DNA of 64,000 nt from Gammaproteobacteria bacterium (GTDB lineage: Bacteria; Pseudomonadota; Gammaproteobacteria; Burkholderiales; Burkholderiaceae_C), in the NCBI GenBank assembly GCA_018815325.1, contig JAHIYE010000011.1, forward strand, positions 107,271 through 171,270. The letters run 5' to 3'. This document shows, piece by piece, positions 52,542 to 62,724 of this stretch. A program made the position numbers and the translations under genes. The notes beneath the pieces were generated by a model. The model was not told where the DNA came from. It saw nothing but the letters and a program-made list of their open reading frames with translations, and made no database searches. Every line of letters starts with the position of its first letter. Position 1 is the stretch's first letter.

Positions 52542-54539
52542 TCAATAGGCCTCACCCAGCTGGTCAAGAATGGCCGGATTCTCCAGCGTGCTGGTGTCCT
52601 GCGTGATGGCCTCCCCCTTGGCGATGGAGCGCAGCAGGCGGCGCATGATCTTGCCGGAGCGGGTCTTGGGCAGGTTCTCGCCAAAGCGGATGTCCTTCGG
52701 CTTCGCAATCGGGCCAATCTCCTTGGCCACCCAGTCGCGCAGTTCCTTGGCCAGCGCCTTGGCCTCGTCACCCGTGGGGCGCGGACGTTTGAGCACCACG
52801 AAGGCACAGATCGCCTCGCCGGTCAGCGCGTCAGGGCGCCCCACCACAGCGGCCTCGGCCACCAGATCGGTCTTGGCTACCAGGGCGGACTCGATCTCCA
52901 TGGTGCCCATGCGATGGCCCGAGACATTGAGCACATCGTCGATGCGACCCGTGATGCGGAAGTAGCCGCGGTCCTCGCTGCGCACAGCACCGTCGCCAGC
53001 GAGGTACATCTTGCCGCCCATCTCCTCGGGGAAGTAGCTCTTCTTGAAGCGCTCGGGATCATTCCAGATGGTGCGGATCATCGACGGCCAGGGCTTCTTG
53101 ACCACCAGGATGCCACCTGTGCCGTTGGGGATGTCCTTGCCCACCTCGTCCACGATCGCGGCCATGATGCCTGGCAGCGGCAGCGTGCAGCTACCTGGCA
53201 CCAGCGGTGTCGCACCCGGCAGGGGCGTGATCATGTGGCCACCGGTCTCGGTCTGCCAGAAGGTGTCCACGATCGGGCAGCGCTCGCCACCCACGTTTTT
53301 GTAGTACCACATCCAGGCTTCGGGGTTGATGGGCTCGCCCACCGAGCCGAGGATGCGCAGGCTGCTGAGATCCGAGCGGTCAGGATGCACCTTCTCGTCG
53401 CCCTCTGCGGCCTTGATGAGGGAGCGAATGGCAGTCGGCGCGGTGTAGAACACCGTGCACTTGTGACGCTCGATCATCTGCCAGAAACGGCCTGCATTCG
53501 GGAAGGTGGGCACGCCTTCGAACACGATCTGGGTAGCACCAGCAGCCAGCGGGCCGTAGGCCACATAGGTGTGGCCGGTGATCCAGCCGATGTCGGCGGT
53601 GCACCAGAAGATGTCGTTCGGCTTGAGGTCGAAGGTCCAGTCCATCGTGAGCTTGGCCCACAGCAGGTAACCCCCCGTGGCGTGCTGTACGCCCTTGGGC
53701 TTGCCGGTGGAGCCGGAGGTATAGAGGATGAACAGCGGATGCTCGGCGCCTACTGCGACCGGGGGACAGTCGGTGCTCTGGCCGCTCAGGGCCTCGGTAA
53801 AGGTCTTGTCGCGCCCGGCCACCATGTTGCAGGCGGTCGGCGTGCGCTCATAGACAAACACCGTCTTGATCGACTCGCAGCCGCCCATGGCAAGGCCATC
53901 GTCCACGATGGCTTTGAGTGGCAACTCCTTGCCGCCGCGCATCTGGTAGTTGGCCGTGATCACCGCCACCGCACCGGCGTCGACGATGCGTTCCTGCAGG
54001 GCCTTGGCCGAAAAGCCGCCAAACACCACGCTGTGGGTGGCTCCGATGCGTGCACAGGCCTGCATCGCAATCACGCCCTCAACCGTCATCGGCATGTAGA
54101 TCAGCACGCGGTCGCCCTTTTTGATGCCGCTGGCCTTGAGTGCATTGGCAAACTGGCTCACGCGCGCCAGCAGCTCCTTGTAGCTGACCTTCGTCACCTT
54201 GCCATCATCGGCTTCGAAGATGATCGCGGTCTTGTTTTCCACCGGGGTGCCCATGTGCTTGTCCAGGCAGTTGGCCGAGGCATTGAGCTCGCCGTCGTCA
54301 AACCACTTGTAGAAAGGCGCCCGGGATTCGTCCAGCGTACGGGTAAAGGGTTTGTTCCACACCACGTTCTCGCGGGCCAGCTTGGCCCAGAAACCTTCAT
54401 AGTCCTTCTCTGCTTCGTCGCACAGGGCCTGGTAGCCCTCCATGCCCGAAATCCGGGCGGCCTTGACGATGGCATCACTCGGCGGAAACACCCGGTTTTC
54501 GACCAGAACGGACTGAATGGCAGATGACGAAGTACTCAT
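52542..54539 (-). CDS. acs: Acetyl-CoA synthetase
   Basis: Acs activates acetate to acetyl-CoA through acetyl-AMP, the high-affinity acetate scavenging route. The 665-residue protein shows the ANL-superfamily P-loop [14 protein letters not shown] (about 272-285) and the [18 protein letters not shown] motif. It also has the hinge/CoA region [20 protein letters not shown] and the acetylatable lysine in [14 protein letters not shown] near residue 615. ATG 54539 follows AAAGGAGAC. It is monocistronic and convergent with adk. Confidence 0.96.
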   Translation of the reverse strand: MSTSSSAIQSVLVENRVFPPSDAIVKAARISGMEGYQALCDEAEKDYEGFWAKLARENVVWNKPFTRTLDESRAPFYKWFDDGELNASANCLDKHMGTPVENKTAIIFEADDGKVTKVSYKELLARVSQFANALKASGIKKGDRVLIYMPMTVEGVIAMQACARIGATHSVVFGGFSAKALQERIVDAGAVAVITANYQMRGGKELPLKAIVDDGLAMGGCESIKTVFVYERTPTACNMVAGRDKTFTEALSGQSTDCPPVAVGAEHPLFILYTSGSTGKPKGVQHATGGYLLWAKLTMDWTFDLKPNDIFWCTADIGWITGHTYVAYGPLAAGATQIVFEGVPTFPNAGRFWQMIERHKCTVFYTAPTAIRSLIKAAEGDEKVHPDRSDLSSLRILGSVGEPINPEAWMWYYKNVGGERCPIVDTFWQTETGGHMITPLPGATPLVPGSCTLPLPGIMAAIVDEVGKDIPNGTGGILVVKKPWPSMIRTIWNDPERFKKSYFPEEMGGKMYLAGDGAVRSEDRGYFRITGRIDDVLNVSGHRMGTMEIESALVAKTDLVAEAAVVGRPDALTGEAICAFVVLKRPRPTGDEAKALAKELRDWVAKEIGPIAKPKDIRFGENLPKTRSGKIMRRLLRSIAKGEAITQDTSTLENPAILDQLGEAY

Positions 54540-54700
54540 GGGGGTCTCCTTTGAATTTTTTGCGAACAATCCCTAACTGTCAGGGAAAGCACTTACAGGC
54601 CACTGACGAGCGCCCTGTTTCCAATGTATCCAATCCCGGCGGACTTGACGCGCCCCTCTACAATCCATCTTCACCGTAAAAACCCTAAGCCATTACAGAC

Positions 54701-55303
54701 ATGACCAAGCCCGTCCCAGCCAAGATTTCCCCCCTGCGCCCCCTGCCCGGTTTCATTTTTGCGAGCCGCTGGCTACAACTTCCCCTCTACCTGGGGCTGA
54801 TCGCGGCGCAAGGTGTTTATGTCTATCACTTCTGGGTTGAGTTGATCCACCTGCTGGAAGCTGTATTCGGCAACCAGGCCGCGCTGCAGGCACTGGTCAC
54901 CAGCATTGGCTACAAGTCCGACGTGCAGGTCACCTCGCTGAACGAAACCATCATCATGCTGGTGGTGCTGGCACTGATCGACGTGGTCATGATCTCCAAC
55001 TTGCTGATCATGGTGATCGTGGGAGGCTATGAAACGTTTGTGAGCCGCATGAAGCTCGAAAGCCACCCTGACCAGCCCGAGTGGCTGAGCCATGTGAACG
55101 CCTCGGTGCTCAAGGTCAAGCTGGCCACAGCCATCATCGGCATCAGCTCCATCCACCTGCTCAAGACCTTCATCAATGCCGCCAATTACGACGAGAAGGT
55201 CCTGATGTACCAGACCATTATTCACGTGACTTTCCTGTTCAGCGCACTGGCCATCGCCTACACTGACCGGATCATGTCCTCGGGCTCAAGATCTACCCAC
55301 TGA
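54701..55303 (+). CDS. UPF0114 family membrane protein (YqhA-like, TIGR00645)
   Basis: This 200-residue protein has about four hydrophobic helices, starting with [20 protein letters not shown] and including [20 protein letters not shown]. The conserved [14 protein letters not shown] identifies the UPF0114 family, whose function is unknown. It is followed 25 bp later by a Ca/Na antiporter gene, and then by the Mrp operon, so an ion-balance role is possible by association only. Confidence 0.9.
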   Translation: MTKPVPAKISPLRPLPGFIFASRWLQLPLYLGLIAAQGVYVYHFWVELIHLLEAVFGNQAALQALVTSIGYKSDVQVTSLNETIIMLVVLALIDVVMISNLLIMVIVGGYETFVSRMKLESHPDQPEWLSHVNASVLKVKLATAIIGISSIHLLKTFINAANYDEKVLMYQTIIHVTFLFSALAIAYTDRIMSSGSRSTH

Positions 55304-55328
55304 GCATTTGCACCACGCCTTTCACCTC

Positions 55329-56402
55329 ATGACCCTACTGATGTTCCTCGGCGGCCTAATCGCCCTCATTGCGGGCGCCGAACTGCTGGTGCGCGGCGCC
55401 TCCAGGCTGGCCCTGTCCTTCGGCATTTCACCGCTGGTGGTGGGCCTGACTGTAGTGGCCTTCGGTACCAGTGCACCGGAGATGGCCGTCTCCACAGGTG
55501 CCGTGCTCAACGGGCAGACCGACATCGCCGTAGGCAATGTGGTGGGCAGCAACATCTTCAACGTGCTGTTCATTCTGGGCGTTTCGGCGCTGATCACACC
55601 ACTGGTCGTCAACATTCAGTTGATCCGCCAGGAGGCACCCATCCTGATCGGTGCCTCGCTCTTGCTGCTCGCGCTGGGCCTGGATGGCAGGCTCGGCTTT
55701 GTCGACGGCGCCATTCTGGCCGTGATGATGATCACCTACACGGTGTTTCTGATCGTGCAGTCCCGCAAGCAAACCCAAGCTGCGCAGGACGAATACACCA
55801 ACGAGATCGGTTCGCCAGACCCTTCAAGCTGGGACGCGAGACTGCCCGTGCAGTTGCTGCTGATCGCCGTCGGGTTGGGTCTGCTGGTGCTCGGTGCAGA
55901 CTGGCTGGTCAGCGCCGCGACCACCTTCGCAAGATCCCTGGGCGTGAGCGAGCTCGTGATCGGCCTGACCATCGTCGCTGCCGGCACGTCCATGCCCGAG
56001 GTGGCCACCTCGGTGATGGCTGCCATCAAGGGGGAGCGCGACATTGCTGTGGGCAATGTGGTGGGCAGTTGTCTGTTCAATACACTGGGCTGCCTGGGCC
56101 TGGCGGCACTCGTGTCGGGCGATAAGGGACTGCTCATGCCCGCGGCCGTCCTGCACTTCGACCTCTGGGTCATGATTGCGGTGGCCCTGGCCTGCCTGCC
56201 GGTGTTCATGACGGGGCGCGAAATCGCGCGCTGGGAGGGTGGCGTGTTCGTGTTGTATTACGCCGCCTACGTCGCTTACGTCATCATGGCCGCACAGCAG
56301 CATGACGCACTGGGTGCCTACTCCGCCGCCATGATGGGTTTCGTGATTCCCATCACCATCATCACACTGGTCGTGGTGCTGCTCAGACGACCTTCACGCT
56401 GA
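55329..56402 (+). CDS. Calcium/sodium antiporter (CaCA family, YrbG-like)
   Basis: This 357-residue protein is built of two inverted halves with matching alpha repeats. The first has GISPLVVGLTVVAFGTSAPE followed by GNVVGSNIFNVLFILG. The second has GVSELVIGLTIVAAGTSMPE followed by GNVVGSCLFNTLGCLG. These are the ion-binding Glu/Asn/Ser motifs of cation/Ca2+ exchangers. A TTG at 55308 would add seven residues. It lies in the same direction as the UPF0114 and Mrp genes. Confidence 0.93.
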   Translation: MTLLMFLGGLIALIAGAELLVRGASRLALSFGISPLVVGLTVVAFGTSAPEMAVSTGAVLNGQTDIAVGNVVGSNIFNVLFILGVSALITPLVVNIQLIRQEAPILIGASLLLLALGLDGRLGFVDGAILAVMMITYTVFLIVQSRKQTQAAQDEYTNEIGSPDPSSWDARLPVQLLLIAVGLGLLVLGADWLVSAATTFARSLGVSELVIGLTIVAAGTSMPEVATSVMAAIKGERDIAVGNVVGSCLFNTLGCLGLAALVSGDKGLLMPAAVLHFDLWVMIAVALACLPVFMTGREIARWEGGVFVLYYAAYVAYVIMAAQQHDALGAYSAAMMGFVIPITIITLVVVLLRRPSR

Positions 56403-56543
56403 AGCAGCGCGTCTTGACGAGCATGTCGCGCAGGGGCAATTGCAGACTCGCCAGCCGTGAAACCAATGCCGCAAGCAATTCCCTACATAGGTCCGGAATA
56501 GGCTGAGCGCCTAAACTATCCAGCTTTTGCGGAATTCACGACC

Positions 56544-59399
56544 TTGCTTCTGCTGATCATTCTCTTGCCCCTGTTGGCGGGTACTGTGCTGACAGGCTGG
56601 TCCGGAGCGTGGCCATCGGCCAGCTACCGCGCCCGCACAGCCTGGCTGGCTGCGGCGGTCACCGCCTCCAGCTTCGCCCTGTTGCTGCAACGGGCGCCCG
56701 CCGTCATGCGCGGCGATGTGCAGCGCGCCTTCCTGCCCTGGGTCCCCGAGATCGGCTTGAACCTGGGCCTGCGCCTTGACGGCCTGTCACTCATGTTCGC
56801 CCTGCTGATCACCGGCATCGGCTTGCTGATCATCCTGTATGCGCACTTCTACCTGGGCAAGGATGACCCGGTTGGCAAGTTCTTCAGCACCCTGATGCTG
56901 TTCATGGCCGCAATGCTGGGCATCGCGCTGTCAGACAATCTGCTGCTGCTGATCGTCTTCTGGGAGCTCACCAGCATCTCCTCCTTTCTGCTGGTCGGCT
57001 ACTGGAACCACCGCGAAGACGCGCGATCGGGCGCACGCATGGCGCTGGCCGTCACGGGTGGTGGTGGCCTGGCCCTGCTGGGCGGCTTTGTGCTGCTGGG
57101 GCAGATCGCCGGCACCTACGAGCTCAGCCAGATGCTGGGCCAGGGTGCGCGCATCCAGGCTGATGTCCGTTACCCGGCGGCGCTGCTGTTGATTTTGCTG
57201 GGCTGCTTCACGAAGAGCGCGCAATTTCCCTTCCACTTCTGGCTGCCGCAGGCCATGGCGGCACCCACGCCCGTCTCGGCCTACCTGCACTCGGCCACCA
57301 TGGTCAAGGCCGGCATCTTCCTGCTCGCAGTCCTGACGCCCGTGATCGGCGGCACTGCGCTCTTCGCCGGCCTCGTCGCCGGCACCGGACTGGTGACCAT
57401 GGTCTTCGCCGCCTTCATCGCGATCTTCAAGCATGACCTCAAGGCGCTGCTCGCTTACTCCACGATCAGCCACCTGGGTCTGATCGTCTTCCTGATCGGG
57501 CTGGGCTCGCCACTGGCCGCGGTAGCCGCGATGTTCCACATCCTCAACCATGCCAGCTTCAAGGGTGCACTTTTCATGATCGCGGGCATTGTCGACCACG
57601 AGACTGGCACCCGGGATATGCGGCTGCTCTCCGGCCTGCGCCACCTCATGCCCTGGACCGCCACGCTGGCCATGGTGACGGCAGCCGCGATGGCGGGCGT
57701 GCCCCTGTTCAATGGTTTTCTGTCCAAAGAAATGTTCCTGACCGAGACCGTCACCTTCGCCCAGGCCGGTGGCTGGCGCTGGCTGGTGCCGACCTTGGCC
57801 ACGCTCGGGGCGCTGTTCAGCGTGGCCTACTCGGTGCGCCTGGTCCATGGCATCTTCTTCGGCGCCCCCGCGACCGGCATGCCCCATGCCCACCCGCATG
57901 AGCCGCCGCTGGGCATGAAGGCCCCGGTCATCCTGCTGGCCGTGATCTGCGTCGCGGTAGGCCTGCTGCCTGCCTTGCTGCTCGGGCCCATCGTGCTGGT
58001 GGCCGCCACCGCCATGCTGGGCACAGCACCGCCCGAATACCACCTGGCCCTCTGGCATGGCTTGAACCTGCCCCTGCTGCTGGGCGTACTGGCCCTGGCC
58101 GGCGGTACGGCGCTGTACTTCATGCTCACACGCGGAGGCCGGCTGCAGCACCTGAACTCCGAGAACTGGTTCGGCCTGCTGACCGGACTGCGGCTCTTCA
58201 CGCAAGGCACGGACAAACTCCTGCGCTTCGCAGGCCTGCTCACCTCGCGGGTGGAAAACACCTCGCTGCAGCGTTACATCGCCTGGATGCTCATGGCCAC
58301 GCTGGTGGTGGCCGCGGTGCCCTTGTGGGGCGGCCATCCCGGCACGGGCACGCGCACGCTGCTGCCAGTGTCGTTGCCGGCCCTGGTGGTGTGGGCACTA
58401 TTGCTGCTGTCTTGTGCATGGCTGGTGCTGCACCACCACGCACGTTTCCTCTCGGTGCTGGTCATCGGTGTGGTCGGCTTGGCGGTAGCCTTGGCCTTTG
58501 TCGGCTTCTCGGCACCTGACCTCGCGCTCACCCAACTGACGGTGGAGGTGGTCTCCACCGTGCTGCTGCTCATGGGCTTGGCACTGCTGCCACAGCAGAC
58601 ACCGCAAGAGTCATCCCGTGGCCGGCACATACGCGACGCCGCGCTCGCCGTGCTGGGCGGCGTGGGCATCGCCTGGCTGGCCTGGGTCATGCTCACACGT
58701 GACCACGACTCGATCGCCTGGTACTTCCTCAACCAATCGGCCGTGGCCGGCGGCGGCACCAATGTGGTCAACGTCATCCTGGTCGACTTCCGTGGTTATG
58801 ACACCTTCGGTGAGATCACGGTGCTGGGCATTGCCGCCATCGGCGTGCTGGCCCTGATGGATGGCATGCGCACGCGCCGCCCCGGCATGGATGCCGAGGG
58901 GCGGCCCTGGACCTTCGCCAGCCAGCCCCTGATGCTCAAGGTAGCTGCGCGCGTGGTGCTGCCACTGGCTCTGGTGGTCACCCTCTACATCTTCATGCGT
59001 GGCCACAACCTGCCCGGCGGCGGCTTCATCGCCGGGTTGATCACCGCTGTGGCGCTGGTCCTGCAGTACATGGCCATGGGGCAGTCACGCGCCGAAGCGG
59101 TGCTGCGCGCCGACGGCGCCAGCCGCTTCGTGCGCTGGATCGGCTTCGGCCTGGGCATCGCCGGGCTCACCGGCGTGGGCGCTTTCATCTTCGGCCAGCC
59201 TTTCCTGAGCAGCGCACATGGTCATCCGCATCTGCCGCTCTTGGGTGATGTGCCCCTGGCCAGCGCTGCCCTGTTCGACCTGGGCGTCTATATCACGGTA
59301 GTCGGCTCCACTTTGCTGACGCTGTCCACGCTGGGCACGGTCACGCGCGAGTCGGGCGGGGCCACTGCACCCGATCAACGCAAGGGAGGCCGTCCATGA
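56544..59399 (+). CDS. mrpA: Mrp Na+/H+ antiporter, fused subunits A and B
   Basis: This 951-residue polytopic protein has three parts. The first is a NuoL/ND5-like part (about 1-650) with FFSTLMLFMAAMLGIALSDN, the essential-Glu segment LIVFWELTSISSFLLVGYWN, the Lys-bearing FPFHFWLPQAMAAPTPVSAY and HDLKALLAYSTISHLG. The second is an MrpA tail (about 650-760). The third is an MrpB domain (about 790-930: MRGHNLPGGGFIAGLITAVA). The A-B fusion (PhaAB type) is usual in proteobacteria. It starts at TTG 56544 with no strong ribosome site seen. It overlaps mrpC by ATGA. Confidence 0.93.
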   Translation: MLLLIILLPLLAGTVLTGWSGAWPSASYRARTAWLAAAVTASSFALLLQRAPAVMRGDVQRAFLPWVPEIGLNLGLRLDGLSLMFALLITGIGLLIILYAHFYLGKDDPVGKFFSTLMLFMAAMLGIALSDNLLLLIVFWELTSISSFLLVGYWNHREDARSGARMALAVTGGGGLALLGGFVLLGQIAGTYELSQMLGQGARIQADVRYPAALLLILLGCFTKSAQFPFHFWLPQAMAAPTPVSAYLHSATMVKAGIFLLAVLTPVIGGTALFAGLVAGTGLVTMVFAAFIAIFKHDLKALLAYSTISHLGLIVFLIGLGSPLAAVAAMFHILNHASFKGALFMIAGIVDHETGTRDMRLLSGLRHLMPWTATLAMVTAAAMAGVPLFNGFLSKEMFLTETVTFAQAGGWRWLVPTLATLGALFSVAYSVRLVHGIFFGAPATGMPHAHPHEPPLGMKAPVILLAVICVAVGLLPALLLGPIVLVAATAMLGTAPPEYHLALWHGLNLPLLLGVLALAGGTALYFMLTRGGRLQHLNSENWFGLLTGLRLFTQGTDKLLRFAGLLTSRVENTSLQRYIAWMLMATLVVAAVPLWGGHPGTGTRTLLPVSLPALVVWALLLLSCAWLVLHHHARFLSVLVIGVVGLAVALAFVGFSAPDLALTQLTVEVVSTVLLLMGLALLPQQTPQESSRGRHIRDAALAVLGGVGIAWLAWVMLTRDHDSIAWYFLNQSAVAGGGTNVVNVILVDFRGYDTFGEITVLGIAAIGVLALMDGMRTRRPGMDAEGRPWTFASQPLMLKVAARVVLPLALVVTLYIFMRGHNLPGGGFIAGLITAVALVLQYMAMGQSRAEAVLRADGASRFVRWIGFGLGIAGLTGVGAFIFGQPFLSSAHGHPHLPLLGDVPLASAALFDLGVYITVVGSTLLTLSTLGTVTRESGGATAPDQRKGGRP

Positions 59400-59794
59400 G
59401 CATGGAGTTCCTGCTGGCCAGCGGCATCGGCATGGTCACCGCCACCGGGATCTACCTGATCCTGCGCGGGCGCACCTGGCCCGTGGTGCTGGGCCTGTCT
59501 CTGCTGGGCTATGCCGTCAACGTTTTCATCTTCGCCATGGGGCGGCTGTGGCAGAACGCAGCGCCCATCCTGACGGATGGCGGCCGCGTGGCCGACCCGC
59601 TGCCGCAGGCACTGGTACTGACAGCCATCGTCATCGGCTTCGCCACCACGGGTTTTGTAATCGAGCTCGCGCTGCGCAGCCGCCATGAGTCTGGCACCGA
59701 CCATGTCGACGGTCACGAGCCTGGGCATGGCCATCTCGCAGACAAGCCACACGATGCCCATCTGCCCGCCGAAGAGAAAGCGCCCCGATCATGA
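59396..59794 (+). CDS. mrpC: Mrp Na+/H+ antiporter subunit C
   Basis: This 132-residue NuoK-like protein has three helices (FLLASGIGMVTATGIYLILR, VVLGLSLLGYAVNVFIFAMG, ALVLTAIVIGFATTGFVIEL). A His/Asp-rich tail follows the last helix. It overlaps both neighbours by 4 bp, so translation across the operon is coupled. Confidence 0.93.
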   Translation: MSMEFLLASGIGMVTATGIYLILRGRTWPVVLGLSLLGYAVNVFIFAMGRLWQNAAPILTDGGRVADPLPQALVLTAIVIGFATTGFVIELALRSRHESGTDHVDGHEPGHGHLADKPHDAHLPAEEKAPRS

Positions 59795-61434
59795 GCGACG
59801 CTCTCTACACCCTGTTTTCCACGCACCTGCCCGTGCTACCGGTGCTGCTGCCGCTGTTCACCGCGGCAGCCATCCTCATCATGGGCGACCGTGGCGGCGA
59901 ATCCAGCCACGGTGGCCCTCGCCTGCGCGTCCGGCGCATGCTGAGCCTGGGCTCGGTCATGCTTGGCGCATTGCTAGCCTGGCGCCTGATGATCGAAGCG
60001 GCCACCGGCACGCTCACGGTCTACCCGCTGGGTGGCTGGCCCGCGCCCTTTGGCATCGTGCTGGTCATCGACCGTCTCAGCGCCATGATGCTGGTCCTGA
60101 CCTGGACCATTGCGGTGCCGGTGCTCTGGTATGCCGCCGGTGGCTGGGATACGCATGGGCGGCACTTTCACACCATGTTCCATTTCCTGCTCATGGGTGT
60201 GTCCGGCGCCTTTGTCACGGGTGACCTGTTCAACCTCTTCGTTTTCTTCGAGGTGCTGCTGATCGCCTCTTATGTGCTGCTGGTGCATGGCCAAGGCCGT
60301 GATCGTTTCAAGGCCGGAGTGCACTATGTGGTACTCAACCTCGTGGCCTCGGCGCTGTTTCTGGTCGGGCTGGCCATCGTCTACGGCGTAACCGGCACGC
60401 TCAATATGGCCGACCTGGCCCGGCGTGTGGCACTGCTCGGCCCCGATGAGGCCGCACTGTTCACGACCGGCGCCATGGTGATGCTGGTGGTGTTTGGCCT
60501 CAAGGCGGCCATCGTGCCGCTCTACCTGTGGCTGCCCGGCACCTACGCGGCCGCTGCCGCGCCTGTGGCTGCGCTGTTTGCCATCATGACCAAAGTCGGC
60601 GTGTACAGCATCATCCGCGTGCATGGTGTGATCCTGGGTGAAGGCGCCGGCCACGCCGCGCTGGCCGCCCAGCCCTGGCTGCTGCCCATCGCCCTGACGA
60701 CCATGGTGCTCGGCGTGCTCGGCGCATTGGCCGCGCACAGCCTGGCGCGCCTGGTGTCCTACCTTACGGTTGTCTCAGTCGGCACCATCCTGGTCGGTGT
60801 GGGCCTGTTCACCCCGCTGGCCATGTCGGCAGCACTGTACTACATGGTGCACAGCACAATGGTGATTGCCGCGCTCTTCTTGCTGGTGGAACTGGTGGCC
60901 TCGCAGCGCGGCGCCGCTGAAGACCACCTGCAACCGGCCACACCCGTGGCGCAGCCCATTCTGCTGGGCCTCATGACACTGCTGGGCGCGGCCTCTGCCG
61001 CCGGCCTGCCACCCCTGCCGGGTTTTCTGGGCAAGATCATGGTGCTCGAGAGCGCCGCACTCACGCCCGCGTACACCTGGGTCTGGTCCGTCGTGCTGGT
61101 GGTGAGCTTCCTCACGCTGATCGGACTGGCGCGCGCGGGCTCCATCCTGTTCTGGAATGTGCTGCCATCCGGTAAGCCGCCTTCGGAGAACTCCGGTAGC
61201 AGCCCGCGCCTGATGCTGGCCACCCTGGGCCTGCTGGCACTGAGCCTGGTGCTTGCGGTGGCGGCGTCCCCGCTCAAGCGCTATACCGATGCGGCCGCCG
61301 ACCAGCTGGCTGACCGTGCAGGCTATGTGCAAGCCGTGCTGGGCCCCGTAGGTGGCGCAGCAGCGGCCACCACACGCCCCTACCGCGGCGGCGAAGGCGA
61401 AGTGATACTGCCGGGCAAAGGAGTCAAGCCATGA
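59791..61434 (+). CDS. mrpD: Mrp Na+/H+ antiporter subunit D
   Basis: This 547-residue protein is of the NuoN/NuoM antiporter type with about 14 helices. Key segments are VTGDLFNLFVFFEVLLIASY (essential Glu, about 142-161), FGLKAAIVPLYLWLPGTYAA (conserved Lys, about 232-251) and HSLARLVSYLTVVSVGTI. It is the second proton-pumping-like subunit of the Mrp complex and overlaps mrpC and mrpE by 4 bp. Confidence 0.94.
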   Translation: MSDALYTLFSTHLPVLPVLLPLFTAAAILIMGDRGGESSHGGPRLRVRRMLSLGSVMLGALLAWRLMIEAATGTLTVYPLGGWPAPFGIVLVIDRLSAMMLVLTWTIAVPVLWYAAGGWDTHGRHFHTMFHFLLMGVSGAFVTGDLFNLFVFFEVLLIASYVLLVHGQGRDRFKAGVHYVVLNLVASALFLVGLAIVYGVTGTLNMADLARRVALLGPDEAALFTTGAMVMLVVFGLKAAIVPLYLWLPGTYAAAAAPVAALFAIMTKVGVYSIIRVHGVILGEGAGHAALAAQPWLLPIALTTMVLGVLGALAAHSLARLVSYLTVVSVGTILVGVGLFTPLAMSAALYYMVHSTMVIAALFLLVELVASQRGAAEDHLQPATPVAQPILLGLMTLLGAASAAGLPPLPGFLGKIMVLESAALTPAYTWVWSVVLVVSFLTLIGLARAGSILFWNVLPSGKPPSENSGSSPRLMLATLGLLALSLVLAVAASPLKRYTDAAADQLADRAGYVQAVLGPVGGAAAATTRPYRGGEGEVILPGKGVKP

Positions 61435-61949
61435 AAAAACCCGGCTGGTTTCCCCACCCCTGGCTCTCGACCATGCTGGCCATCAGCTGGCTGCTGCTGC
61501 AGCATACGCTGGCACCTTTTCATCTCATCTCGGCGGCCCTGATCGCTGTCGTGCTGCCGCGGCTGCTGCACGGCTTCCTGCCGGCGGCCGTACCCAAACG
61601 CATCCTGCCCGTGCTGCGCCTGACAGCGGTGGTGCTGTGGGACATCGTACTGTCCAATATCGTGGTCGCGCGGCTGGTGCTGGGGCCCATGTCGCGGCCG
61701 CAGCCGGCCTGGGTCACGGTGCCACTGACGCTGCGCCACCCCACCGCCATCTCGCTCCTGGCAAGCATCATCACCACCACACCCGGCACGGTGTCGTGCA
61801 CCATCGACGAAGAGCACTGGCACATCCTCGTGCACGCGCTCGATTGCACAAACCCGCAAGCCATGGTCACCGACATCAAGGCGCGCTACGAGGGCCCGCT
61901 GCTGACCATCTTTGAACACCCGACCAAAGACAGGGAAACAAGCTCATGA
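61431..61949 (+). CDS. mrpE: Mrp Na+/H+ antiporter subunit E
   Basis: This 172-residue protein has N-terminal helices (TMLAISWLLLQHTLAPFHLI and following) and a soluble C-terminal part. Family motifs include TTTPGTVSCTIDEEHWHILV and HALDCTNPQAM. It is required for complex assembly in studied Mrp systems. Confidence 0.92.
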   Translation: MKKPGWFPHPWLSTMLAISWLLLQHTLAPFHLISAALIAVVLPRLLHGFLPAAVPKRILPVLRLTAVVLWDIVLSNIVVARLVLGPMSRPQPAWVTVPLTLRHPTAISLLASIITTTPGTVSCTIDEEHWHILVHALDCTNPQAMVTDIKARYEGPLLTIFEHPTKDRETSS

Positions 61950-62227
61950 GTACCACCGCCCTGATGCTGGCCCTTGACATCGCCACCGCAGCGGTGTCAA
62001 TGGCCATGGCCTTGTGCGCCTGGCGCCTCGTGCGCGGGCCGCATACACCCGACCGCGTGTTGGCGGTCGATACGCTGTACCTCAATGCAGTCGCGCTGGT
62101 GGTGCTGCTGGGCATACGCTTGCAGACCGCCATGCTCTTCGAAGCGGCGCTGATCATGGCGATGCTGGGTTTTGTCTCCACGGTGGCGCTGGCGCGATAC
62201 CTGAGCCGTGGCGACGTGATCGAATGA
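61946..62227 (+). CDS. mrpF: Mrp Na+/H+ antiporter subunit F
   Basis: This 93-residue protein has three helices, with RLVRGPHTPDRVLAVDTLYL (the conserved GP-DR-A-D loop) and EAALIMAMLGFVSTVALARY. It overlaps mrpE by 4 bp. Confidence 0.93.
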   Translation: MSTTALMLALDIATAAVSMAMALCAWRLVRGPHTPDRVLAVDTLYLNAVALVVLLGIRLQTAMLFEAALIMAMLGFVSTVALARYLSRGDVIE

Positions 62228-62237
62228 AACGGGAGAC

Positions 62238-62591
62238 ATGAGCATGGAACTTCATCCTATTGCGCAATGGCTGGCCGCCTTCTTCCTGCTGGTGGCCGCC
62301 TTCTTCTCGCTGGTAGGTGCCATCGGCCTGGTGCGCCTGCCCGACTTCTACATGCGCCTGCACGCACCCACCAAGGCTTCCACGCTGGGCGTGGGCGGCA
62401 TCCTGTTGGCCAGCATGATTCTGGCGGCGGCACAGGGCCGCACCGGCTTTGCCGAGCTGCTCATCACGCTGTTTGTCTTTGTCACGGCGCCGGTCTCTGC
62501 CAACCTGATGGCGCAGGCCGCGCTGCACATGCGCCTGCCCAGCAAGGCCCCGGTGCCCGAAGACACGGTGCCCGAGCGTCGCGGCAGCTGA
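62238..62591 (+). CDS. mrpG: Mrp Na+/H+ antiporter subunit G
   Basis: This 117-residue protein has three helices, with the conserved GAIGLVRLPDFYMRLHAPTK and STLGVGGILLASMI. It ends the operon. ATG 62244 is an equally good start, as GGGAG at 62231-62235 is better spaced for it. Subunits A/B through G are all present, so the Mrp complex is complete. Confidence 0.93.
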   Translation: MSMELHPIAQWLAAFFLLVAAFFSLVGAIGLVRLPDFYMRLHAPTKASTLGVGGILLASMILAAAQGRTGFAELLITLFVFVTAPVSANLMAQAALHMRLPSKAPVPEDTVPERRGS

Positions 62592-62724
62592 AAGCAACGG
62601 GGTCTTGCGCTGACCTGTCAAAATAGCGACTGGAGCGCTCTCGCCGCAGACCCATGCCACCTGCCCCGACCGCGCACGTCAGTCACCCAAGGGCCTGTTC
62701 ACACTAACCACGGCAGCAAAGTTC

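Noticed and set aside
52914..54527. 537-codon plus-strand frame opposite acs
   Set aside because: No family likeness; His/Gly/Leu-rich mirror of a conserved gene.
56931..58337. 468-codon open frame on the minus strand opposite mrpA
   Set aside because: Composition (Gln/His/Arg/Gly-rich) and its exact position opposite a conserved gene mark it as a shadow caused by high G+C.
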